From assembly GCF_032854445.1 (NCBI RefSeq), contig NC_088295.1, positions 83,930,644-83,994,643 on the forward strand: a stretch of 64,000 bases of DNA, in the 5' to 3' direction. Origin of the DNA: Liolophura sinensis (Eukaryota; Mollusca; Polyplacophora; Chitonida; Chitonidae). The notes under the pieces were generated by a model. It had not been told where the DNA came from. It ran no database searches and saw only the letters and a list, made by a program, of their open reading frames with translations. This document shows positions 23,052 through 35,100 of this stretch, piece after piece. The position numbers and the translations under genes are program-made. Each line of letters starts with the position of its first letter. Within the stretch, counting starts at the first letter, position 1.

Positions 23052-23183
23052 GGGGTCAGTTTCATGAAGTATACTTAATGTTCTATAGCCCTTAGCTTCA
23101 TGTAAGTACATTTCATATGTAGAACATACGTCGTCACTGAAGGCAAAAGGCTTATTTCAAATGAGCTTCATGAAAGCAGCCAC
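23052..23183. repeat. MITE-like element, copy 1
   Basis: Begins GGGGTCAGTTTCATGAAGTA and ends with the inverse GAGCTTCATGAAAGCAGCC. It shares its first 20 or so bases (TTTCATGAAGTATACTTAAT) with the copy at 23315. It lies upstream of the known NDUFA4 exons. Confidence 0.6.
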
Positions 23184-23314
23184 TCCTATCTTTCAACAAT
23201 GAGAAATAATTTGTTCACAGCTGCTGGAAAACCTAGCTAACAACAAGCAGTGTCTTGACAATCAAATTTCAGTCCTAGTGTAAATTTCAGAGGTGATAGT
23301 TGATATCCTGCATA

Positions 23315-23432
23315 TGGTTTCATGAAGTATACTTAATGTTAAGCAGCACTTTCCAGAGCATACTTCCTATATCTCCAACTCCTGGTCATGGTGGCTGAGG
23401 GCTTACTTAGTGCGCTTCATGAAACTAGGGCC
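23315..23432. repeat. MITE-like element, copy 2
   Basis: Starts TGGTTTCATGAAGTATACTT and ends GCGCTTCATGAAACTAGGGC, giving terminal inverted repeats around TTTCATGAAG. Same family as the element at 23052. Confidence 0.62.
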
Positions 23433-24446
23433 TGGTCACATGTATTGGCTATTGTCTTAATACTGACCATCAGGGGATCGGCTTATGGACACGAACTGTT
23501 TAAGACTGGAATAAACAGGAGCTGGCTACATACGAGTGGCCATACAGGGATTCATAGAGGTCAAAATTTTACAAATCAAAAGTAGCACGTCTTTATTTTC
23601 TCTGATTCATGCTGATATATAACTTACAAATATTTTTATTTCAGAGTTTTCATTTCATCTTTAAATACTATTTATTGAATACTACAGTTTTCTTTCAAAT
23701 ATACTTTTTCTTCTTTGTTTTCCGTGACAAAATGGTGTTTTCTTTACCTTAACCTTCTCTGCATTCCTTTTAATAATAAATATCCAGTTTCAGACTCCAA
23801 ATATATGTTTGTAAAATCAATGTGTATGCTATGCCAGAATAGGTAAATTTGTGGAGATACACACAAGAACGTGGCGACTGCATGTGCCAGCTCTCATCTT
23901 TGATGTAATCTTTAAGTGACTTACACGGCTGGGCTAACAGGGGAGATAAACCGGCCAAAACAACTCCTAGTTTGTCCATTCATAGAAATAGGGCTGATAA
24001 TAAACCAGTTTCGCATATCACGTTGTGTACTACTGTACAAATTAGCATGCATTTGAAGTTTGAGTCAAAGCTGATAAAACAGTAACATTTTCAAGTAACA
24101 CTTTCTCATTAGTATTTTCAGTTTTGCCAAAATGTTAAAGTTAATGCAGTTGGGAATAACACTTACAATTAGAATTTCAATGAAACAGGTAGTTAATGTA
24201 GCAAACAAGCCACCGCTAAGTTCAGTCATGGGTTCTTGAGTGAAAATAAGAACCCAGACCCATGTTCTGTGTGATCTCACAACTGTGTTCCCTAAAAATT
24301 AGTTCACCAAGTCATGATCCACTGCTTTACCTTGGCCATGTAGGCTGTCAATGTAGCATTTGACGATTTACTAACATGCATGTGAAACATTCAGCACTGT
24401 CAGCTGTACTTGAATATGCAGTTACTCTGTCTGCTATGTTCCATGT

Positions 24447-24540
24447 AGGGGCACCCAAGCATATACAGGAAGTTGGGGTTAGAACCCTGGTGGTACATTG
24501 CCTTCGTGTACGTAAGTGTTGGGCGAATGGAGTGTTCTGA
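24447..24540 (+). repeat. Dispersed repeat, partner of 27265-27388
   Basis: Shares CATATACNGGAAGTTG, GNTAGANCCCTGNTGGTACA and GAATGGAGTGTT-like blocks, in the same order, with the element in PHF14 intron 1. This copy lacks the right-hand inverted end. Confidence 0.6.
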
Positions 24541-25456
24541 ATTTAACAAAGTCTACAATCTACCACTACTTATGACTTATTTTATGATTTGTTTTTGTTT
24601 CTTTTGTGGCAACATCCATATGCGCCAGTAGTTTATTTAGATCACACTAAGCATTAGTCCATCTAATGTGCTATTTTAAATTTCTATCATTCATCCTAAC
24701 ACTTAGTCCATCACTGCCTCTCAAACAAGTGCCTCTCGCTGGGACCAATTTCAATGAAGTCCATGCTAACTGTACCAAAAAGTTCTTTCTTATGCCTTTT
24801 TTGATTGAATTAAACACTTGAAGTTGTTCTTGCAGACGGCAATTGAAATAAAATAGTTTTCTCAAGTATTTCAATACCAAGACTCAGTTGCATTCAAACC
24901 AAGAAGAAGGTCACATGACACTTAAAATGGCTTTTGGCGAGGCACTCAGTACAACCCAAGGTCTTGGTACCACCGAACCTCTAGCAGTCAATGTTACCAC
25001 CACGCACTGAGTTAGTTTCATAGGCAAGGATAGTAAACTAAGAGATTCTACCACTGAGTTACAAATAAATGAGCACAGGAGGTGAGTTAGATTGCCATAA
25101 TGGGAAGGAGGTGAGAGCCTGAAATCCATGCCATGATTGTTAAGAGGCAGCCATGGACTCAGTGTTACGATCAATGTCAGAATTTTAAAACAACACATTG
25201 AGTTGATCTAGATCAACTAAGTATGCATTATCCAGCACACGTCACAATTTAAGATTATCATGTGTAGGCGTAGAATCAGGAATTACGGTAATGCACGGTA
25301 TACATTGAACAGGTTAGTGAAATTTTCCTGCCGGGTGACATACAAACATCCCCTACTCTGCCAGGGCCTACTCTGTGGTTTCTTAAAAAGATTCAAGTCT
25401 AATATTTCTGTTAACCCGAAATCTCAACCCTCAACACACCAATGATGTTAACCCTG

Positions 25457-25597
25457 AAAGACTCCAACTGCTTTTCTTATATTGGCCTAGCATCACTGGA
25501 ATCTCGTAACTTCATTGAGTACAAAATTAACACTGTAAGTGTTGAGACTCCAATGACGCTAGGCCAATATAAGAAAAGGAGTAACGTCGGAGTCTTT
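25457..25597. repeat. Long imperfect inverted repeat
   Basis: Left arm 25457-25505 (AAAGACTCCAACTGCTTTTC..) and right arm 25544-25597 are imperfect inverses sharing the 20-base core TTTTCTTATATTGGCCTAGC. The 38-base spacer is AT-rich. It could form a strong hairpin in RNA. It sits about 600 bases upstream of PHF14. Confidence 0.85.
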
Positions 25598-26069
25598 TGG
25601 GGCTACGGCGATGTATGACTACTTTCAACTGCAACAAGATTTTGTGTTTTTTAACAAGTGACAACTTCAAAAAGTCATATCCTCGTATTTTAGATCTATA
25701 GCTTACATGTAGGTAACACCACGAAGTTGGTAAGTAATAATTATTAATAATTAATGAATAATGAAATAATAATTAAATGCTCTTGTTATAACATAGGCAA
25801 AAATTGATGAGAGGCTGTTGTTGTTGCAGTCATGCACCACGCTAAGGGTAAGGTCATACCACAGAAATGATTCTTTTGGGCAATTATTATCTGTACTTCT
25901 TAAAAGGTAGACATACTGAAGGGTTCGCCTTAATGCTTTGCATAGTTAGTCCCTTCATCTTGTACGAGTGGCCCTTGATGCGCCTTTACCAATACCGCGT
26001 CCAAGGTGACTTCTGGAGCGAATGGCTCACTACGCAGCGAACAGGTACCCGGATGAAAGCCTTTTCGGT

Positions 26070-26083
26070 AGAGGGCGCTGTAG
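26070..26083 (-). promoter_or_regulatory. Shared promoter motif CTACAGCGCCCTCT, site 1
   Basis: The minus strand reads CTACAGCGCCCTCT 110 bases upstream of the PHF14 start codon. The identical 14-mer occurs at 49386-49399, upstream of DYNC1I. The core AGCGCCCTCT resembles the reverse complement of the CTCF core (AGGGGGCGCT type) but is one base off. Role inferred from position only. Confidence 0.5.
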
Positions 26084-26192
26084 AGTGAACTTCCGCTAAA
26101 GAAGAGCGGCGTTGCTTTGTATGACAAGACTACTTAGAATGATCTAAGAAACACAGATTGGTCAGGGCGAGAGTCCTACTGGAATAATCACA

Positions 26193-29100
26193 ATGTCTGA
26201 AGACTTAAGCATCGATGGAGTGGATCCTAGTGTTGGCTTTTTGTACAAAGCTATGTGTAAGTCAAATTCGTGTGATTTATCATCAAAATGTTTTGTTAAG
26301 GGGATGTAACTCTGTGTAACACCTGTATGAGGCTCGTCCAGTGTCTTCTCTGTTATCGAGTTAATAACTACTATACTCTGCATTGTAAGCGTCATCAGTT
26401 AAGATAATAGTTGTTGTACGATCGTCAAATACTTTGACTGTGTACTGAAGTTGAGAAGATCTATTTTATGGCCCGAATATTTGTGGCTTAGCATGCATGT
26501 ACACAAGTGGTTATGTACAGAACTTAGGAACTTGCTTACACTCCGGCAAAGCATTGAAACCTTATATTTACTTTTCTTGGAGTAATGCCCGAGTTCTACT
26601 GCGTAGCACCTCAGGTAGGCATTACAGATTCCCACCGTGCATAGTTGAATGTCAGAATGAACGCCTATGGCACTTCCGGCCAATCCCAAATTGAAAGTCA
26701 GGACCCGTGCGTAAAGATACAAAATTTCATGTGACATGCTTTTATATGCTCTTTTTACAGTAATAAGGATATATGAAAACAAATGAAATTGGATTTGGAA
26801 GAGCTGTCTAACCCCATTTTGTCTTCACTACCCCTTGGTTTAGAAATATGGACGAGAATATCCCAGAACCAAAGATGACAAACTATTCTAGGGGTCATAT
26901 ATTCTTTTGGCTGTTTTTCTTTATTTCACAGCTGTAAAAGTAATGGGGATTATTCTATTTTTGGTGAAATATGCATGATCCCTTGATGGATTTTTCTATT
27001 TTCATTATGCCCCTTTGTTCTCTGCACAAATCAAGAAATAGTTGTTGCTTTGCACTTACATTTTGACAGCTTAGGAGAAGGGTTCAGTAGTTCAAAGCCA
27101 TGGAAGTCAGTGTGTGTATACTGTTTCTTAAGTGTTTACTGCACGAGTTTTTGAGTTTATGGACCATACATGGACTACATGCCTCAGCAAAGAAAAAAAC
27201 GGTAGGAATTAAATCTTGGCATTGAGTGGAGGATTTAAAGAGGGCCTGTGAGAGACACAAGTTTACAGGAGTGCCGAGTGGGGGCATATACCGGAAGTTG
27301 AGGCTAGAGCCCTGATGGTACATGGCCTTCAAGCTTGAGCATTGGGAAAATGGAGTGTTTTCTAACACCAACTTCCGATATATGCGGGAGCGCCCCCCCC
27401 CAGACCCCCCCCCACCACCACCACCACCACCACCACACTGAACTACCGTGAACTCTTATCTCTCATAGGCCCTATATTTTGCTGTAATGCCTACCTCAGG
27501 TACTTATTTTGTGACCGGCCCGGATAGCACAGTTGGAAGGGCGTCCACTTCGGGAACAGTAGATCCACAGTGAATCCTGGGTTGTCACGCCTAAGACCAT
27601 AAAAGAAGTTGTAACTTCCTCACTTAGCATTCAGCATAAATGGGATAGTGCAATGACTGGTTGACCCATATCAGTATAATGGTTCGGGCGGGGTGGCTTA
27701 CTTGCCTTCGGTAAGTCATCTCAGTGAAGCAGCACTAGATAAAAGAGCGGTGGAAATCCGTCCTGCAACAAGGATTCCCTTCATTGTCATATGACCAAGA
27801 AAAGTAAATATAAGGTGTCATAGCTCTGCCGGAGTGTAAGCAAAGGTGGAGATATTCAGAGCTAGAATCATGTAACTAAACATGGTAGGTGTAGATACTG
27901 TGCATGTACAATGACTACAAGGACTGTAACAGGGTGTTACACTGCCGATGTATGGATGACGAATAGCAGTGGATCGTTGGACTTGGTGAACTCTAATAAC
28001 AACTTGGACAGAGAGCCATTAAGAATGTATGGCTCTTCCCCTGAGGACAGCTGTCCAAGCCTGTCAGTTTCCTTCTTGAACGCTTCATATGTCCAGTGTT
28101 TAGACATTGTACAACATACATGCTTGACGCTGGGCTCATACAGGCCTAAACCTGTTGCTTGAGTTGTTTGGTAATACAAAAGTCTTGCAATGTTGCTGTT
28201 ATTTTTATTGGCACTGTCCTCAACAAATTTGCCCTAGATGGTGCTTTCCGAAATATTGTCTTAATGATTTTTACCACTTTTAAAATGAGCATGACAAGAT
28301 TGACCAGTTAAGAGATGTCACCGACATTTTTTTATATTACCAAACAATTCAAACTGATCTGAGCATATATGTAGAGCAATGTCTGAACAAAGGATTTGGC
28401 ATGATTAAGCATTCAGGGAGGAAACGAACCAATTTGACCGGCAGGATCACGGTTATTCTTGGTGCAAAGAACTAGCATTTGTAATGGCCCCAGTCATAGT
28501 AAATGCACAGTATCTAGCTAGGTATCAGACCTTTGAAAAAATAGTATTCAACTTTACCAATTGTGCCAACAGAGATACATGCATTTGTCTCACAGCAAAG
28601 ACTTCACAAAAGTTTGAGGCATGCAGATTCATCATACTAAGGTGGGGGTACTGACCGTCCAACTTTGCTTACTAGTTACTAGGAATAATTCCATTTTTAT
28701 TTACTGTCTTCAAATATGTGACCATGATCATGATGATGGTTGTAGCTTTAAAAACCTGGATAATGTCACATTGCATACTTATTCTCGTAGATATATTAGA
28801 TCAGAGTAATCTTTGATGTCCTTTACCAATTACAGTACAACGAGATCCAAAGAAAAGGAGAGTGAAGCCTGTTCAGAAACATTTAATTCAGGTAGACTTT
28901 GGAGGGGCTGATGACAGTGATGATGACAGTGATTTTGAAGTCAGTAAGATAGAAGACACAGGTACGAGTTAATAAAGATAAAGAATTACTGATAATGGCA
29001 GAAGTACAGTCTATCCTAAAGGCTTCTCAATTAATGGTGCAAGGGTACACCTGTATGCACACACATTTCAGCCAGTGGAGCAAAAATGTTCACATGTGCA

Positions 29101-32100
29101 ACCATTTTGTAAATGAGTGTACCCACGTTTGATGGCCATTATTTGTATTAGTGAAATATTGAAGTAACGTTTAATTTGTTTCCTTTGTGTCATGATTTTG
29201 TCCCACATTGTTAAGGTTCAGGTGATTCTGATGTGGGAGATGAACCTGGCAATGATGACGAAGAGGACGTTGCTCAGGGAGAGTCCATTGCATCTGAAAG
29301 GGGATCATCTAAGGAGGTGGAGGAAGAGGAAAGTGACCTGGACTCCATGGGAGAATCGGCATCAAGCAGTCACAGTGAGTCAGAGGAAGAGTCTGATGAT
29401 GGACCTTGCAGTGTTAACAAGGCGCTGCAGAATGTGAACTCTGATGACGACAGTGATGATGAAGATTATATCCCCAAGAAAGAAAAGCTGGCCAGGGAGT
29501 TGAACACAGAGACCCCCAGGATTAAGTCCCCTGATCAGAAATCTCAGGTATGTTAGTAGATGTGTTTGTGACACTGGGCTTGAGTAAGCGATAACAGAAA
29601 GGAAGCCTTGTTTCATGAAAGAGTTGGTTTTTGTTTCATACATCTTTCTTATTTGTTTCTTAAAATTTTGTTGAAATGATTTGCTCTATTCATTAACTTA
29701 AGAAGTGTCAGTGTAACATTTGAGGTGAAATTCACAGTGTGTTTATGTTGCAGCCACCAGTAGAAACCCAGCAAAATGACAGCATGCCTGGTCACTTGAA
29801 AGTCATCATCTGTTGTGTGTGTCTGGGGGATATCCGGTACAGAGACTCGGAGCATATGTTTGTGTAAGACTGCACTATTTATGCCTGAATAGGGGCTTGG
29901 AACAAATGGTGAATTACCCACAATTTTGCCCCAAATGGTCATTTTTATTTGTCAGATGAATGTTGTGTAATATTACGTTTGGTTGTAGTTGGAAGGCATC
30001 CTACTTATACCCTCCAAACAAACCTTGGTGCACCTTTCTAAAATCAGTAGAAGTCTCAGAATCAGAAAAAAATGTGCAGCTTAGTCTTGTGCAAAATTTC
30101 AGGTTATTTACAGTCAGTTCATAATGTTTCTTGTGTAAGATTTTGCAATAGTGCAGAAACCCTGAAGTAAAATTTGTGAAAATTTCATTTTGGTACATGT
30201 ATGTCTGAATGAATCATCTATTTGAGTGAAATCACACCATCAGTATATTTCTTTGAAATATTCACCAGAAATACCCACAACCTGTTGATATCAGATTTAA
30301 CCATGTTTAACTGCAACCCTTTGTTAACATGTTACATCAACATGTAATTTCATGTAGTATGTTCTACCATTATAATGCATTTACCATTTTGATGTCTCCG
30401 AATATTTATGTTGCTTATTCTTTGAACAATTCATGCTGTTAAAGTGAAGAAGATGATGAAATTGTGGAATGTGATAATTGTGGGGCCTCAGTTCATGAAG
30501 GTGAGAGGAAGAAGCTTTTAGCACTAAAATATATGACAATCTTGTGCTTACCCATGAATAGTAACTACACTAATCAATGTAATCAGCTGTGAAATACAGT
30601 GCTGGTCAGATGAAAGGGTAAATGAAAGGGAAGGGAAAGTTAGTGAGTTACATCTAAATTGACCTCCAGAGTAATACGAGCATTGTAATGAGTATTTATT
30701 GTATTTGAATTCATTGTTGTAAATTATGTTCATTTGAATGTTCATTTCCAGTGCCTGGAAAGTTGAGCATCATTTAGATTTTTACACAAATACAGAAAAC
30801 TAGGCAGGTGCTTGATTGGGACATGTGAACAATTTTTATGTGGTACAGAAATGTAGCTTCTTGGTTTAAAAGATTGTAAGAATGATTTCTTGCACATGTA
30901 ACTGTAATAGGAAGTATTGTATCTGAGCGAAGCTTCCCTCATGGCTTGACTGTTGTGTTGTAGGTTGCTATGGTATCAGTGAGGCCCAGTCTGCTGCCAG
31001 CACAGAATCGTCAGCCAGCACAGAGCCATGGTTTTGTGATGCTTGTAAGGCTGGCGTTATGCCTGTGAGTAATGTTATGTTGAGGGGGAAAAGGGACATT
31101 TTTTAGAAATTTGGCTTCACAGCTCTCAAGGGACAAGTCGCCTATGTGGCTGAGTGGTTGGTACGGTAGTGCAGCACAATGACCCAGGAGGCTCTAATAA
31201 AAGCAATCCCTGTAAGCTCAAGTCCATCTCAGATTGATGTTTTACCCAGGCCATTCTGGTGTCCTGCACCCATACAACTGCCCACCACCATACAAGTACA
31301 AGTAAGCCATTCTTGATTATGGCATTTAATGGTAGTCAGTTAAAATAAATAAATAAATGAATACATTTTTCATGGTTATTGACAACCAGTCATGATACAC
31401 TTTTGTTAAAATTATGTTGGCCTTTTTCAGAACTGTGAATTGTGCCCAAACAAAGGTGGTATATACAAAGAGACAGATGCTGGCAAGTATGTCACTTTTC
31501 TTTATGATTTAAACTTTGTATGATTACTATTTCTATTGTTTGGTTCAAAGGGCTAGAGTGTATGGTTCTTTTAGACTGTCGTTCATTACATGTTGTTTGT
31601 AAATACTTCTAAACACTGTCATCATTGCCTCAGTTGGTGTTAATGAAATTCACATGACCCTATGCACTTGGCAATGGTGGAGAATATTTAAAGTTGATGA
31701 CCAGTTGAGAGAAAGGAGAAAGCCAAACCCCATCAGTCTGTGACATGGCATATTTTTTAACCACACACTGAATTTGGAAGGCTGGTTGCAAAGCTTGCTG
31801 TAAGCATGTAACTTTAATAAGCACTTAGATGAGAAAAATGACATCTTTACTTAGCTGCACCGTTATTTTTAACAGCTACTGTGTTTGACAGAAATGTTTT
31901 AAGTGATGCGTTTAAGTATTTATTGTGTGGTATATTTTGTAGTGAGCGCTGATAAACATTGTATAAAGTGGTGTGGGTAGGGTGGGGTGGCAGTGGTTGG
32001 GGAGATGGGGGGTGGGTGTGTTTGGGGTGTTTTTTTGTGGGGGGGGGGCATGGCCGAGTGGTTAGTGTGTTAGCGAAGTACTGTGACTTAAGGATCTTTT

Positions 32101-35100
32101 GACCAATGAGGTCGCTAGGAGTCTTGCTCATGCTGGCTTTCTCACCAGTCATACCTTGGAAGCAAGCAACCTGCTGATGGTTGTGGGTTTCCTTCCGTCA
32201 AACAGCAAATAAATAAATAAATAAATAAATGGAATACCGGTAGTAGAAGGTTAAGGAAAATCATTCAAAATGTTTGAATCTCCTGTTCCAGGTGGGTACA
32301 TTTAGTGTGTGCTCTGTACATTCCTGGGGTTGCCTTTGGGGATGTGGATAAGCTTAGCCCTGTGACTCTATTTGAAATGCCCTACTCAAAATGGGGTGCA
32401 AAGGTAAGTCTCCTTATGTGTCCACAGCTATTAGTGCAGAATTCCTGTGAATAGAGATAATATATTACAGAGTAATGTTTATAATAGGCCATGCTGGATC
32501 ACATTATGTTTTTTACACAGTAATACTAATGACCATTAAATGTAGACATGAAATTTGTAAAGTTTTTACTTGTAATTTGGATGTTACCATTATACAGTAA
32601 AGACAAAATGACAGAACTGAGCTTACAGCGTATAGAAGAATATGTTTATGAGATGAAGGGAAAGTCGTTAAGGAAATCATATTAAATACATATGTCACAG
32701 TGTAGCATATCCATTTTGCAAACTGTGCACTGCTTTTATTTACGTAATGAAACTAAAATTCACTTAAACTTTTTAGGTGCAAGACTATGGTGGAAATTTG
32801 AAGAGATGATTACATTTGATGAATGGAGTCTGCGCATCAGATTTCATGTAGACATTCTGTTGTCCAATACTGCACTCAGCATGTTGTTGTTGTTGTCAGG
32901 AGTGCTCGTTGTGCGAGGAGCCGGCCTTCTCCAGGACAGGGGTGTGTATCAGCTGTGATGCAGGCATGTGCAGGACGTTCTTCCATGTCACCTGGTGAGT
33001 ACAGCCTGGGACAAATGAGTGATTCGTGTTCAACACCACTTCGGTTATAACAGTACATGTATTTCAGATTTACACTGTATGGTGGCAACAACTTTGACAA
33101 CATGTCAGAGTTAGCATATGTATGTTGGTAATTAAACACATGGTCAAATATTAGACATTCTTGATTTACTTATTTATAAGTGTCACATGTATTTATTGAA
33201 TGTTGTTTTAATAATGCCCTGCTAGCAGTTTCCCTGATGTCCTTACTTTTCAATTTTTGGTACAATGTAAAAGAAGACAAACATATTCACATTGGACTAT
33301 TTTTCCCCTTCTTAACGTCACCAATATTCAGTAGACATTTGTTACCATAAAAATGCGTGGCACTGTTCAAGTGAGAGGACGATTTCTGTTTCTATTTATA
33401 TTAGACAGAGATCACGTATGTTGAACTTTTATGAGTTGTATTTCAGTGTTGTCACTACATCTCTGTTTGCTCTTTCTACAGTGCTCAGAGAGAGGGTCTT
33501 CTGTCAGAGGCTTCTCCGGAGGAGGTATTTATCATGACAGTCTTTAATGTTCAGAATTCCAAAAAAAAGCTAAATTTCTTTCCCTCTGTTCATGGAAGTG
33601 AAACTGATACATATTAAAGTGCACTCATTTTCAAAATTTGTGTTTATTGATTTTCATTATCTTTTCTTTACACTCTTTTCAACCTGTACAAAAATATCAG
33701 TGTTTCAGAAATGTGCATTGTCATTGTGTGATCATAGTATGGTTTATGTTTATGTTCTGTTTGTCCTTATGTGCACCTTGTTTACTTATCTCTTATTGTT
33801 CACTGTTCATTTTAGGATATTGCTGACCCGTTCTTTGCGTATTGTAAGCTCCATGCTGATAAGGCCAGTATGAGAGCCAAGCGACGGAACTGGCTGGCCA
33901 TTCAGTCGAGGGTGAAGAAGCATTCAGAAAGGGAAATAGCAGATGACAAAGAAAGGGTGAGCTAGATCTTGACTGCAAGTGATTGTCATAAGCAGAGGCA
34001 ATCTGATTGTGAAATATGCATCTCATCTTTAACTGGTATGAGTGATTCATTGATTGGCAGATTGGTGTTGAACATTGTACTCCTGAATAACTTAATCAAA
34101 TCATTGCTTGTCAGTTTCATGGGTGGTGACAGTCAGGAGTGTCAGAAGTAAATCACTGCACTTTGGCAAGTAAACATAACAAATAATCATCCCAAAATAT
34201 GAGGCAAGTAAACAAAAATAATCATCCCAAAATGTGAGGCAAGTAAACACAACAAATATCATCTCAAAATGTGAGGTAAGTAAACACAACAAATATCATC
34301 CCAAAATGTGAGGTAAGTAAACATAACAAATATCATCCCAAAATGTGAAGCAAGTAAACATAACAAATATCATCCCAAAATGTGAAGCAAGTAAACATAA
34401 CAAATATCATCTCAAAATGTGAGGCAAGTAAACATAACAAATAATCATCCCAAAATGTGAGGCAAGTAAACAGAACAAATATCATCCCAAAATGTGAAAC
34501 CCTGTAAGTTATACATGTATCACCATGTTCTAATTTGATTTTGGAGACAAAACTACATTCGTTGCATTGAGCATTTTCAAGGCTTCACAAAAAGTATAAT
34601 TTTATCAATCAACACAGAATAATACCTTCAGAATATGCTTGATTAAACACCTTGCAAACATGTGAAAAGGCTGAAGAATTACATTATATTTTGTGATACT
34701 TTGTTGAGATGATCAATATTTTTGCAGTCCTGAAGGGCAAGTGGAAATACATGTATTGATCTTTGAGAGATTTTGGACATGTTCTTGTTATTAGCTGCTG
34801 AATAGTTACAAGACTTTTGAAATTGGCGGCATGAAAAGCTATTGACACTTACATCGTCAACAAACTTTGCTATCGATCCGTGTGTGAGAGTGCATTCCTC
34901 GCTTCTTTGGTGAATGCGATAGCTTATCCATGGCAAATTGAACAGTTAAAGTCCCAGAATTGTGAGACAGGTTTTTAATCTAAGTGAAAGCTCAGTGTGT
35001 ATATAATATAGTTGGAGGCAAATGATCTTTGACTTCATGTAAGGCCAGCTAATGTGAACATGAGAACATATTCTTTTAGTATGTGCCTGACAATTCAAAC

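Noticed and set aside
23388-23585. A minus- or plus-strand first exon of NDUFA4 near GTTTCATGAAGCGCACTAAG with a donor-like GTAAGC.
   Set aside because: The ATG and donor lie in the terminal repeat of a MITE-like element, and the peptide does not match the NDUFA4 N terminus.
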